Shown piece by piece: positions 53,087 to 61,400 of a DNA stretch of 64,000 nucleotides. Location of the stretch: assembly GCF_008370345.1 (NCBI RefSeq), contig NZ_VTUU01000001.1, forward strand, positions 296,223 to 360,222, in the 5' to 3' direction. Origin of the DNA: Marinobacter salinexigens (GTDB lineage: Bacteria > Pseudomonadota > Gammaproteobacteria > Pseudomonadales > Oleiphilaceae). The notes under the pieces are model-generated. The model worked only from the letters and a program-made list of their open reading frames with translations. It made no database searches and was not told the DNA's origin. How positions within the stretch are numbered: the stretch's first letter is position 1; every line of letters begins with the position of its first letter. The translations under genes were made by a program, and so were the position numbers.

Positions 53087-54418
53087 TTATTGCGCCTGTT
53101 TGCGGCGGGTTTTACCTGAGCGCTGGAAAACCTTTGCTTTCGGATAATCACTGCTCAGGCCGATAATTCCGCGCTTTTTATCGATCAGGGTGGCACCGGC
53201 ACCGAAGCCGTCGAGCCCTTCATTTTTACGGGAGTGGGCGTCAAGAGTGATGTCTGCTTCAATGTGCAGCAGGTCGTTTTTGAGGGTGATGCGTTGGCCG
53301 TGGTGCTGGTTTACATGGCCCTGAACCAGCACCCGGATGCCTGCCTTCTTAGCCGCCTTTGCGCCCCGTGGAGTGAGTGGCAGGTCTGCTTTACGGTACT
53401 TGGTGCGGAAGGTATTGGCGAGGGGGCTGTAGTAGAAGTTGAACAGGTTCTGGGTCATCAGGTTTTTTTTGAAGGCCCTGTTCGCATGTTTGATACCCCG
53501 TTTGGCCAGGAGGGCTGCCATGTGGTCGTCCAGGCCAGCGTGCAGGAAAAGGAATGAGCCCCGCTGTTTGAGCAGTTGCATGTTCTTGAAGAACCAGTTG
53601 AACTCTCCCGAGTCCTTTAAAAAAAGAGAACGGCACTTCATTGCGGCAGCGTAGACCTGTTGCAGGGTCAGGCCGGCATTGTTGCAATGACCCTCAAAAC
53701 TCTCGATCTTGGTTTCCATTTTTCGCATTTCGCGATCAATGCCTTCGGCAGTCAGGAAGCCGGCGGCAAAAAACGGAAAGTTCTCAAACCAGTCGTCATC
53801 GGGAAACAGCGTGGCCCGGCACTCCGCTTCCGACGGAAGGCCTTCCTGCCAATGGGTATTGAGCAGGTACTGGTCAAAAACTTCCCTGAACAACGGGATC
53901 ACCTTTTTCCCCATGCGAACAAACATGTGCTGGCTGCCCACATCCCGTTGCCGCTCCAGTACCAGAAGACCCATCAGCAGCCTCAGGTCGTGATTGCCGG
54001 CAAGTAGCGTTACATCGGCTTTTAAACGGTACAGGTGCGCCAGGCTGCGCAGCATGGCCAGGTTGCTGGGGCCCTTATCCAGACAGTCACCGCCGATGAC
54101 GATTTCGGCGTTTTTGCCGAACTTGGTCAGCCGGAACTCACACAGGTTAGAGCCCTCCCGCTTGATGGCACCTGCGGCGATAAGTGACGCCTCAAAGGCT
54201 TCTCCATCAGCATGGGGGTCGGAGATAAAGACGACGGGTTTCCTGGGCCAGGAAAAACCGCTCTTGTTTGCGCGTTTTCGAAAGGTGTCCAGTGTGTCGC
54301 TGGTGTTCACGGAGGTGTCATCGTCAGGCCAGGATTCCCATTCCGTGGGTAAACAGGCCCGAACAGCTTCATGGTATTGCGTTGTCTGAATTCTGGGAAT
54401 GAAACCGGAAGCTGCCAT
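53087..54418 (-). CDS. Metallophosphoesterase of the GAK gene set
   Basis: A 443-residue calcineurin-like phosphoesterase. Metal motifs in order are VVFISDPHADGEA (D-x-H), EIVIGGDCLDKGPS (GGDxxDKG), TLLAGNHDLRLL (GNHD), a late His in LFLHAGLDDHMAA, and VLVQGHVNQHHGQ (GHxxxH). All residues for a dinuclear site are present. The middle (residues 180-330) holds a long insert. There is no signal peptide, so the substrate is cytoplasmic, perhaps a phosphoprotein or small phospho-compound made by the cluster kinase. It starts 12 nt after the histidine phosphatase stop. Confidence 0.85.
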   Translation of the reverse strand: MAASGFIPRIQTTQYHEAVRACLPTEWESWPDDDTSVNTSDTLDTFRKRANKSGFSWPRKPVVFISDPHADGEAFEASLIAAGAIKREGSNLCEFRLTKFGKNAEIVIGGDCLDKGPSNLAMLRSLAHLYRLKADVTLLAGNHDLRLLMGLLVLERQRDVGSQHMFVRMGKKVIPLFREVFDQYLLNTHWQEGLPSEAECRATLFPDDDWFENFPFFAAGFLTAEGIDREMRKMETKIESFEGHCNNAGLTLQQVYAAAMKCRSLFLKDSGEFNWFFKNMQLLKQRGSFLFLHAGLDDHMAALLAKRGIKHANRAFKKNLMTQNLFNFYYSPLANTFRTKYRKADLPLTPRGAKAAKKAGIRVLVQGHVNQHHGQRITLKNDLLHIEADITLDAHSRKNEGLDGFGAGATLIDKKRGIIGLSSDYPKAKVFQRSGKTRRKQAQ

Positions 54419-54430
54419 GGCAATCGCCTG

Positions 54431-55114
54431 CTAGTCGATGGGGTCTTTGTTCTGGCGGAGTTTCCAGTTGCCATAGAGCAGAATCCATTGCTGGTTCCGT
54501 ATCTCAAAAACAACCGGATGACCATAGAACATACTAAACCGCCCAATATCGCTGAACTTTATGACACCCAGATGAAAGCTGGCGTGGCGGATGGATGCAC
54601 CGTGGCCAACGACCAGCTGAATACGGTTGCCGGATTTTTCTTCCAGACGCAGATTCTGCAGGTGTTTTGCGACCCGCTCTCCCGCTTCCAGAAGTGACTC
54701 GGCGCCGTCAAATGGCAGCTTGAAGTCGCTGGTGGATTTCCAGCCTTCCGGAAGTGTCTCAAGGCGCGGGTCGAGTTCGACAATCCGCTCTATCTCGCTG
54801 ACAGTCAGGTTGGCCACGGCGCCAACGCTTCGTTCGCAGAGTGCCGGAAAGCTGCAAGTGACTGGCTGTCCGGCAAAGAAAGCGCCGAGTTCCTCACGGT
54901 AGATCTCGGCGGTTTGCCAGGCCCTCAACAGTGTTGAGCAGTGGATCTCCGGCTCCAGAACGTAATCGGTCTGTGATAGCCATTGCCGGAACTTGCGGGC
55001 CTGGTTCCGAACCTCATCGGCTCCGTTGTCCGTCAGTGGGTAGGGTTGCAGGGCACTGGGTGTATGGGCCAGTTGCTGGTACTCACCGTGGCGGATCAGG
55101 GCGATGGCGGCCAT
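54431..55114 (-). CDS. Histidine phosphatase family protein of the GAK gene set
   Basis: A 227-residue phosphoglycerate-mutase-like phosphatase. The catalytic RHG is in MAAIALIRHGEYQQL. The Arg of the phosphate pocket is in CSTLLRAWQTAEIY. The second catalytic His is in LVVGHGASIRHASFHLG. The enzyme should remove phosphate via a phospho-His intermediate. Its first codon overlaps the last base of the kinase gene stop, so it is translationally coupled. The cluster therefore has one kinase and two phosphatases of unrelated folds. Confidence 0.87.
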   Translation of the reverse strand: MAAIALIRHGEYQQLAHTPSALQPYPLTDNGADEVRNQARKFRQWLSQTDYVLEPEIHCSTLLRAWQTAEIYREELGAFFAGQPVTCSFPALCERSVGAVANLTVSEIERIVELDPRLETLPEGWKSTSDFKLPFDGAESLLEAGERVAKHLQNLRLEEKSGNRIQLVVGHGASIRHASFHLGVIKFSDIGRFSMFYGHPVVFEIRNQQWILLYGNWKLRQNKDPID

Positions 55115-56199
55115 CAGAGGATTCCCCGCTCCTGCAGCAGCTCTATGGCACGATCAAAGTCGACTTGCCCGGTCAGGCGGTACACCTGAACGCCGGGGAG
55201 GTGTTGCGCGTATACCGAAGCCGGCTGGGTGTGTTCTGGGGGGAAGGTTCCGTCCTGCAACTGGAAGAACGGGCCGGGATTCTTGCGTAACCCGTCGAGT
55301 GCGTCCGGAGTCTTGCTGATGTCGACCGGGCACAACTCCGTTGGCGTGGATGAATTCAATGACCAGTCCAGCAGAATCAGGTTCTTCAGGTGCCCTGAGA
55401 GGTTTGCTCTGCTTTCGCCATAGGCCTGGCTGATCAGAACGTCGTACTTTTGTTCAATCTCCCATAACTGTGCTGTTGGCATGCCCTCGAACTTTGCTCG
55501 TTCGGCCTCCGGAAGGATGGATATGAGCCGTTCGGAATTAACCAGAGTACCCGGGTTGACCCGTGGGTGCTTGGCGACTCCGAGAACGCGAACGTGTTCA
55601 GCTTCGGGCTGGAACAGGATGCGGTCATTCGACAGAAAGCGTGTTCCGCTGGATTCCATAGCCCTGAGCATCAGGGTGGATTTTCCGCCACCAGAGCTCG
55701 CGGCTATGGCGGTGGTGTCTCCGTTTACGGTAAACGCCGAGGCATGGCCCAGCAGATAGCGCTGGCGTTGCTGGTGATTGAGAAACTGGTTGTTGATGAA
55801 ATTAACCACTTGCGCCCGGTTCTTCAGCAGATCGCCCACCACCATTGGCGACTGCAATGACTGGAACATCACCATGCCGGTACGAACCTTATGAATCCAT
55901 CGCCCTTCGGCGGTATCGGCATAGGCCTCTTTAAGGCCAAGGGCACTGGCTTTGGCCCGCTTTACCGGGTGCCAGTCAACCTGAGCCGTATCGGCTGTGC
56001 CATCGAACAGGAAGAGGCTCAGTTCGGTGCTGGCGGTTGCAGAATCGGTGAGTCCTGCATAGTAATCATCCAGGTACGACAGTATCTCCGGATTGTTTGC
56101 AAACAGCCGGAATGTCAGGTCGTTGAATGTCAGGGTTAACGATGACGTACATTCTGATCTGGCCTGGCCGATTTGCCCGCTGTTTAAAAGGTCGATCAT
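55114..56199 (-). CDS. HprK-related kinase B
   Basis: A 361-residue P-loop kinase. The phosphate loop ATTAIAASSGGGKSTLMLRAMESSGTRFLSNDRI matches HprK-like kinases (Walker A GGGKST, then the SNDR segment). The N-terminal 130 residues are a separate domain (TLTFNDLTFRLFANNPEILSYLDDYYAGL). HprK itself phosphorylates a Ser of HPr; HprK-related proteins of the GAK sets have no known substrate. No HPr-like gene is in the window. It overlaps the ATP-grasp gene by 4 bp. Confidence 0.85.
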   Translation of the reverse strand: MIDLLNSGQIGQARSECTSSLTLTFNDLTFRLFANNPEILSYLDDYYAGLTDSATASTELSLFLFDGTADTAQVDWHPVKRAKASALGLKEAYADTAEGRWIHKVRTGMVMFQSLQSPMVVGDLLKNRAQVVNFINNQFLNHQQRQRYLLGHASAFTVNGDTTAIAASSGGGKSTLMLRAMESSGTRFLSNDRILFQPEAEHVRVLGVAKHPRVNPGTLVNSERLISILPEAERAKFEGMPTAQLWEIEQKYDVLISQAYGESRANLSGHLKNLILLDWSLNSSTPTELCPVDISKTPDALDGLRKNPGPFFQLQDGTFPPEHTQPASVYAQHLPGVQVYRLTGQVDFDRAIELLQERGIL

Positions 56200-57092
56200 G
56201 GGTTGTTCTCAAGCTCTTTCAGTACATGGTCACACAGCTTCTCCGCAGCGTCGATGCCGCATCCCTTCAGTGCTCCGCTGAAGCCTCCGAAGGCCGATAC
56301 CTCAAACACCACCGGGCCTTCATCGGTCAGGGCAATGTCGACCGTGGTAAAACTGAGATCAAAGCAGGCCTGGGCTCTGCGACCCAGCTCTATCAATTCA
56401 GGTGATGCATCGTAGGCCTGGTACTTTCCTCCGCTATGGATGGTGGTGTTCCAGGCATTGGCGTCGCCAACCCGGGCATAGGTGCACAAGTATTCACCCC
56501 CCAGGAAAACCATGCCCAGATCCTGGCCGCCCAGATTCACAAACTTTTGCAGATAAAATAGGCCGTGTTCCGCTTTGAAAGCGTTGAGTTTCCCGGTGTT
56601 TGTTTCGGTGCCGTCTTCGGCATTCAGTACCTCCATCCCCCGGGCTTTTGTTGAGTACAAAGGCTTCAGGATGGCTTTACCGAACAGGGTGATAACGTCC
56701 AGCGCGGCTTCAGTGCTCTCGGTAATCCGGGTTGCCGGTAGTGCAACCTTTCCGGCGGCGAGTGCTGATGTGCCTTCCAGGCGGTTGATCAACCGGCCGA
56801 CCTGTTCGGGGGTACTGAAACACCGTACGCCAGAGGATTCCAGGCTGCCGAGCATACGAATACGGTCGTCAGCGGCCGGCGAGTAGGTTTCGCTGATCTT
56901 CTTGATAATAACGCCATCCAGCTCATTCAGAACCACGTCGCGGTAGCGGAGGATTCCGGTTTCAAGCTCCAGAACCACATCTGCCATATCCACAACACAA
57001 CGGAATCCGGTGCGCTGTTCCAGGTGATCAGCCAGAACTTCTGTTGACCATTTTCCGGGTGTTCCTATGACGGCTATCCGCGTGTCAGTCAC
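56196..57092 (-). CDS. ATP-grasp enzyme of the GAK gene set (RimK-like)
   Basis: A 298-residue ATP-grasp protein. FGKAILKPLYSTKARGMEVL is the Lys-containing ATP-binding strand. HGLFYLQKFVNLGGQDLGMVFLGGEYLCTYARV and FTTVDIALTDEGPVVFEVSAFGGFSGALKGCGID carry the metal and phosphate residues; the latter resembles the RimK EVN region. Such enzymes join a carboxylate to an amine with ATP, often adding an amino acid or peptide tag. Start MTDTRIAVIGTPGKWSTEVLADHL overlaps the upstream gene by 8 bp. The target is unknown. Confidence 0.86.
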   Translation of the reverse strand: MTDTRIAVIGTPGKWSTEVLADHLEQRTGFRCVVDMADVVLELETGILRYRDVVLNELDGVIIKKISETYSPAADDRIRMLGSLESSGVRCFSTPEQVGRLINRLEGTSALAAGKVALPATRITESTEAALDVITLFGKAILKPLYSTKARGMEVLNAEDGTETNTGKLNAFKAEHGLFYLQKFVNLGGQDLGMVFLGGEYLCTYARVGDANAWNTTIHSGGKYQAYDASPELIELGRRAQACFDLSFTTVDIALTDEGPVVFEVSAFGGFSGALKGCGIDAAEKLCDHVLKELENNP

Positions 57093-58776
57093 TGAAAATC
57101 TCCTCCAGGGGCAGTCGGTACTTCTCGGGCTTTTCCGGATTCATGCGGGCGAGTGTTTCCATCAGATAGCTCGCCCGAAAGCCGAGTTTCCTCGCAAAGC
57201 CCATGTCGTAAATGAATCGTGTCGAAGTTGCAAAGGATCGGGCCAGCGCAATCGCCAGTCGCGCATTGAACGTGGCGTCTTTGTTGTTCCTCGCGAACCT
57301 GTGGGCAAACTGGTAGAGCTGTTTGATGAGTTTCATCATTTCAGCCCGGGGGGCGGGGTCCATAATTGGCAGACGGTAAATCGACACCATCAGAACGGAC
57401 AGATCCTGAATATAGTCAGAGTAAGACGCCCGATGAAGATCGATGAAGTAGATGCGGTCCTTGAATTCATCGTAGATCAGGTTGTCGACGTTGAAATCTC
57501 CGTGAATAAGGACAGAAAACGGAGCGCGCAGTTGTTGTTCCAGCGCCTCGACCTGGTCGATCTGCGTGTCAAAGTCCGGGCGGGACAGGCCGCAAATGGT
57601 TTGCCCTGTGCTGAACAGGGTAGGGTGGGTTTTTCGGGTTTCCGGCATCCGCTTGCGCAGCTGCTGCATATATCCGGGCTGGGCACGCTCATTGGTCCGG
57701 GAGCTTTTCCAGATCTTGCCCAGAGTTTTGCACAGCTCGTTGATGAGCAGCTCTGCCGCATCCCATTCACTGTTCAGAATCAGTGACTCCAGCGTGCGCC
57801 CCGGAAGGTGCTCGATCACCATAGAGCCCAGATCGCTTTCCTGCTCTACGTGGTGAGACAGCACCTTGGGAGCGACTTTCGGATAGACCTGTTTCCACTG
57901 GTCGACACCGGAAATCTCTTCCAGCACTTTGTGCGCCTGCCCTTCCTTATAGACGGCCATGACTTTGCTGGAAGAGTCATGTTCTGCTTTCAGTGCGGCA
58001 ATGGTGCTGCCGCTGCGGGTCAATGCAAGGCGCTCTACACCAAACTGGTCACTATCAGACGTGAGAGCATGCGCTGCATTTTTCAGTTGTTTGTAATTCT
58101 GCAGACCAACGGCTGGCCCGAAGTTGGCGGCCAACAGGGCATCTGCCAGCTCGGACAGCAGTTGAATCATCCGCTCGATCTGGAAGTGGAGAACGGGGCC
58201 CGCGGCCGCGCCGTTCTTTTCCGGGAAGGCTTTTTGATCACTCAGTGCTTTCAGGTCCAGAGTCAGTTTGGCTACCCGCCGGCCAAGCTTTAGCCCCTGC
58301 CGGGTATTTGCATCGTCCGGGTTTACAATAATGAGTGCGAGGGATTTCCGTATCCGCCGAATAAGTTTGGCGTAATCCTTGTAGCGCTTGTCGGGTGCCT
58401 GTCGTAAAGGTTCGATACCCGTGAACTCAAGGCAGGCCTGGCCGAGGGCATCCAGCAGCCTTGCCAGGCGCTCGACAGATTTTGAACGCTGGAAAACCGG
58501 GCCGTCGACTTTGCGCCTCTGTACTTCCATGGCAACGGAAAGATCGACCTTCTCCAGAAGGGTTTTGCGATAGCCTTTCCGGTTAACGAGACGTTGTGCG
58601 GTGGTGGCTCGCGGGCGCGTCACGAAATCTTCAACGAGATCGAAGTGATTTTCCACCTCGAAACGCAGAAAATAGAGATGCTCCAGAATTGATGCGTTGA
58701 TAGGCCGTCTCACCTGTTGTGGAACCATGGGATGGCGCACACTATAAGCAACTGTGGCCAATTTTGCGTTAAGCAT
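57085..58776 (-). CDS. Phosphotransferase-like protein with a long helical N-terminus (GAK gene set)
   Basis: A 563-residue protein. The C-terminal half has an aminoglycoside-phosphotransferase-type kinase fold: SKVMAVYKEG (ATP Lys), VIEHLPGRTLESLI, the catalytic FSVLIHGDFNVDNLIYDE and the metal site RIYFIDLHRASYSDYIQDL. The N-terminal 240 residues are helical and resemble a PhoU-like bundle (ILEHLYFLRFEVENHFDLVEDFV). The start at 58776 is only 23 bp from the divergent CofD-like start and has a poor RBS; ATG at 58728 (MVPQQVRRPIN) is possible. It heads the operon of six packed genes. The substrate is unknown. Confidence 0.8.
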   Translation of the reverse strand: MLNAKLATVAYSVRHPMVPQQVRRPINASILEHLYFLRFEVENHFDLVEDFVTRPRATTAQRLVNRKGYRKTLLEKVDLSVAMEVQRRKVDGPVFQRSKSVERLARLLDALGQACLEFTGIEPLRQAPDKRYKDYAKLIRRIRKSLALIIVNPDDANTRQGLKLGRRVAKLTLDLKALSDQKAFPEKNGAAAGPVLHFQIERMIQLLSELADALLAANFGPAVGLQNYKQLKNAAHALTSDSDQFGVERLALTRSGSTIAALKAEHDSSSKVMAVYKEGQAHKVLEEISGVDQWKQVYPKVAPKVLSHHVEQESDLGSMVIEHLPGRTLESLILNSEWDAAELLINELCKTLGKIWKSSRTNERAQPGYMQQLRKRMPETRKTHPTLFSTGQTICGLSRPDFDTQIDQVEALEQQLRAPFSVLIHGDFNVDNLIYDEFKDRIYFIDLHRASYSDYIQDLSVLMVSIYRLPIMDPAPRAEMMKLIKQLYQFAHRFARNNKDATFNARLAIALARSFATSTRFIYDMGFARKLGFRASYLMETLARMNPEKPEKYRLPLEEIFSD

Positions 58777-58799
58777 TTCTTACAGTCTGATAGAGAACT

Positions 58800-60014
58800 A
58801 TGTCGAAAAGTCGTTTTTCCAACAGTGGTCTGAGTGTGCCCCGTGGGTTCGGTAATGGGAACGACCTGCGCCTTGCGCGTTATCGAAAGTCGCCCGAACT
58901 GGGCCCCAAAATCCTTTTCTTCAGCGGAGGCAGCGCGCTCAGGGGCTTTTCAGAAGTGCTGGCGGGTTATACCCATAACTCCATTCATCTTGTCACACCT
59001 TTCGATTCCGGCGGAAGTTCGGCCGAGTTACGCAAGGCTTTTTCCATGCCTGCCGTCGGAGACCTGCGTGCCCGTCTGCTTTCATTGGCTGATCATTCCG
59101 TAACGGGCCACCCCGAAATCGCGGCACTGTTCTCTCATAGGTTGAGTAAGGTGGGGAACCCGGACTTGCTTGAGCAGGATCTGCAGGCGTTGGTCAGCGG
59201 CAAGCACCGGTTGCTGAAAGCGATATCGGAACCCATGCGATCCCTTATTCAAAGCTATATCGCGGAATTTTCGAGCCAGCGGCCGGCGAGCTTTGATCTG
59301 GCGGGAGCCAGTGTCGGAAACCTGATCCTCACCGGTGGATACCTGCTGCATAACCGCTCCCTGGACCCCATTGCGTTTCTGTTCGGACAGTTGATCAAAA
59401 CAAGGGGCACGGTGCGCACAACCACCGATGCCGACTTGCAACTGAAGGTCGATCTGGCAAGCGGCAAATCCCTTACCGGCCAGCATCTGTTTACGGGTAA
59501 AGAAACCGCGGGAATTGATTCCCCGATTACAGCTATCCAGTTGTCCGGTGAGGCAGACGACGTGGATACCCAGGATGCCTCCAGAGTCTGCAAGGAAACC
59601 CGGAAGCTGATTGAATCAGCAGAACTGTTTGTTTTCCCGCCGGGCAGTTTTTATAGCAGCATTGTTGCGAACCTGTTGCCGAAAGGCGTCACCAAGGCAC
59701 TGAACAAAAACCCGGCCCCACGGGTCTATGTGCCGAACCTTGGTACCGATCTGGAATCGTTGGGGATGACCCTCGTCGATCAGGTCCGGGTTCTCGGTAA
59801 CTATCTGACGAACGGTTTCGCTGCAAAGCAGAGGCCTGCCATCGACTTTCTGCTGTGCGACTCCCAGTTGCTGGAGATCTCCGAGGAGCAGGTAGCAGAG
59901 ATCAAAGGCCGGTTTGGTGTGCAGATCATCGACACTGATCTCGCTGGTGGTAGTCGCAATGTCCATCACTATGATGACATCAAGCTGGCTGAAGCGTTGT
60001 TGGCTCTGACCTGA
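58800..60014 (+). CDS. CofD-like protein of the GAK gene set
   Basis: A 404-residue protein related to CofD/YvcK. It has the N-terminal phosphate/nucleotide loop ILFFSGGSALRGFSEVLAGYTHNSIHLVTPFDSGGSSAELR and the later ELFVFPPGSFYSSIVANLLPKGVTKAL. CofD is the 2-phospho-lactate transferase of F420 synthesis, but no other F420 gene is seen, so this is the GAK-type branch. It could transfer a phosphorylated group to the product of the ATP-grasp or kinase steps. GAGA lies just before the ATG. It diverges from the other GAK genes with just 23 bp between start codons. Confidence 0.85.
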   Translation: MSKSRFSNSGLSVPRGFGNGNDLRLARYRKSPELGPKILFFSGGSALRGFSEVLAGYTHNSIHLVTPFDSGGSSAELRKAFSMPAVGDLRARLLSLADHSVTGHPEIAALFSHRLSKVGNPDLLEQDLQALVSGKHRLLKAISEPMRSLIQSYIAEFSSQRPASFDLAGASVGNLILTGGYLLHNRSLDPIAFLFGQLIKTRGTVRTTTDADLQLKVDLASGKSLTGQHLFTGKETAGIDSPITAIQLSGEADDVDTQDASRVCKETRKLIESAELFVFPPGSFYSSIVANLLPKGVTKALNKNPAPRVYVPNLGTDLESLGMTLVDQVRVLGNYLTNGFAAKQRPAIDFLLCDSQLLEISEEQVAEIKGRFGVQIIDTDLAGGSRNVHHYDDIKLAEALLALT

Positions 60015-60184
60015 GTCTTCGGAAAATCCAGCAATAAGAAAGGCTTGTAAGAAAATCGCAACAATAGCCTGATGTAATGGCGTTCCTTCGGGGCCATAGT
60101 GGCCTCATTCAATCGGAATGCTCTGCTCAGGATGAGCCCTCGGCCGCACCACTTCAGCGGCTACAGCATTAACAGGGGGCAGAA

Positions 60185-60445
60185 TTGTCAATTGTAATGA
60201 AAGCGGTCAGCGGCGTTGAAGTACACGTCCTCTGGTCGTGCACAGAAAGGTGTGTTGAGCTTCTGGAGCTCAGCGTGCGGGAGCCTTCAGGTTATTGCCG
60301 GCCTTTTCGCTATGAGGTTCACATTCAGGGTGAGCCCAGACTCTATGAATCAGAAAGTGAATACGCAGCACGTCACTATCTGGGAATGTTGCTGGATGTT
60401 CCGGTGGGTGAACTGGGGCTTGAAGCAAGTTTGCCTGAGTGCTGA
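60185..60445 (+). CDS. Small protein of unknown function
   Basis: An 86-residue frame. A TTG at 60185 has AGGGGG 6 nt upstream; the first ATG, at 60197 (MKAVSGVEVHVLW), is 12 nt further with poor spacing, so I favour the TTG start, tentatively. The protein has four Cys (SCTERCVELL, GYCRPF, PEC) and a compact acidic C-terminal half (YESESEYAARHYLGMLLDVPVGELGLEASLP). I recognise no family. A terminator follows at 60494. It lies between the CofD-like gene and the tRNA-derived att site. Confidence 0.45.
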   Translation: MSIVMKAVSGVEVHVLWSCTERCVELLELSVREPSGYCRPFRYEVHIQGEPRLYESESEYAARHYLGMLLDVPVGELGLEASLPEC

Positions 60446-60493
60446 GTTTAAAGTGACGAAGGGATGATCCCGGATCAAATGGGAAGATCGAGA

Positions 60494-60518
60494 AGCTCGC
60501 TGTGTGCGGGCTTTTTTT
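60494..60518 (+). terminator. Intrinsic terminator after the small gene
   Basis: AGCTCGC pairs with GCGGGCT (one G-U) around TGTGT, then seven T. It lies about 50 nt after the small gene stop on the plus strand. Confidence 0.75.
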
Positions 60519-60574
60519 ATGGCGAATTCTTCGGTGATTCAGGGGGGGGTAATGTTGTATTTCAGAAACAACAA

Positions 60575-60594
60575 AGCCAGCTCGAAAGCTGGCT
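60575..60594 (-). terminator. Terminator of the original tRNA-Phe locus
   Basis: AGCCAGCT and AGCTGGCT pair perfectly around CGAA. Read on the minus strand, it follows the tRNA-Phe 3' fragment by about 15 nt and is followed by TTTGTTGTTTC. It looks like the old chromosomal terminator of the tRNA gene, left in place when the element inserted. Confidence 0.75.
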
Positions 60595-60609
60595 AAGTCG
60601 TTGAATTAG

Positions 60610-60656
60610 TGGTGCCCGGACGCGGAATCGAACCACGGACACGGGGATTTTCAATC
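60610..60656 (-). other. tRNA-Phe 3' fragment, attachment site of an integrated element
   Basis: On the minus strand the 47 nt run from the anticodon loop (ATTGAAAATCCCC, anticodon GAA) through the T-loop (GGTTCGATTCC) to GGGCACCA, the encoded CCA end. The 5' half of the tRNA is missing: the bases before the loop do not pair with the CCCC of the anticodon stem. Such a 3' copy is what a tRNA-specific integrase leaves at the far end of an island. Given the minus-strand orientation, the element should extend to the right, and the intact tRNA-Phe should lie beyond 64000. Confidence 0.8.
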
Positions 60657-60770
60657 TGTCTAATGCCAAAAACCACGAAACGACACGGTGATAAAAGCAA
60701 TATAAAACAGCCTGTTATCGATTATTCGTGTTGTGGTCATCTGTCTGGTTTTGGTGATTCTTGCGGTTCG

Positions 60771-60795
60771 GTGTCCCGTAAGTGTCCCAGGGGAC
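60771..60795. repeat. Short direct and inverted repeats inside the att-proximal end
   Basis: GTGTCCC occurs at 60771-60777 and 60782-60788, an 11-bp period. The second copy is part of the palindrome GTCCC-AG-GGGAC (60784-60795). They lie about 130 bp inside the element from the tRNA fragment, where integrase arm-type or excisionase sites are often found. This role is a guess. Confidence 0.35.
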
Positions 60796-60817
60796 AGTAT
60801 TGAGCAGAGCCTTGTAG

Positions 60818-61378
60818 TTAAGTTTTCAGTCGATGACTTGAACGCATTATCCGAACCTCATCCTGTTTTCGATAAAGCTCGTGTCCCGCAGGGCAAAGCC
60901 AGACAGAATTCCACACATAGCGGCTATTTCCGAGTTGCTCTTCGTCGGCCTTTTCTATAGTAATTCCGGAAATGTGGGACCTGCAGGAGTAACACCAGGT
61001 TTTGGTCATGCCGTTTTTCACCCATTCAGCAATCTGATCTTCGAGGAGTTGAAATATACCCTCGGGCAACCGACTCGCACGTTCGCTTTCTGAATCCGCT
61101 TTAGTCAACCAGATTTGAAAGTGCTCCAATAAAGTACCTTTCATCCAGGATAAATTACGCGCGTCAGGACTGTTTATTACCCATCTTCTAACGTCTTCCG
61201 TGGGTATCGTGACGTTGCATTTGTATTCGTGATTTCCATGGTTGGAGTCCGCTAACAAGAGCGAGCTTGTGCATCGAGGGAGGCTTGCAAAGTAAGTCTC
61301 CACATTACGCTTGATCCGGACTTCGGTTCGGTAACGTGGGCTACTCAGGTAGCGAAGAGTATGTCGTATCGAATCCAT
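60818..61378 (-). CDS. Hypothetical protein with CxxC pairs, island-borne
   Basis: A 186-residue protein. ATG at 61378 (MDSIRHTLRYLSSPRYRTEV) has GGAGC about 10 nt upstream; the frame upstream overlaps the ArdC-like gene. Near the C-terminus WCYSCRSHISGI and VWLCPAGHELYRK make a probable zinc-binding pair of Cys-x2-Cys and Cys/His. VRIKRNVETYFASLPRCTSSLLLADSNHGNHEYKCNVTIPTEDVRRWV forms the middle. I recognise no family. It ends the minus-strand pair with the ArdC-like gene, 22 nt downstream. Confidence 0.55.
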   Translation of the reverse strand: MDSIRHTLRYLSSPRYRTEVRIKRNVETYFASLPRCTSSLLLADSNHGNHEYKCNVTIPTEDVRRWVINSPDARNLSWMKGTLLEHFQIWLTKADSESERASRLPEGIFQLLEDQIAEWVKNGMTKTWCYSCRSHISGITIEKADEEQLGNSRYVWNSVWLCPAGHELYRKQDEVRIMRSSHRLKT

Positions 61379-61400
61379 GATTCTTGTAGCTCCAGTAGTA

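Noticed and set aside
58800..60014. Coenzyme F420 synthesis by the CofD-like gene
   Set aside because: No other F420 gene is present, and the neighbours are those of the GAK set.
60609..60803. A 64-codon plus-strand frame beginning VPGRGIEPRTRGFSI
   Set aside because: It is the antisense reading of the tRNA-Phe 3' fragment, a familiar false gene, and has no RBS.
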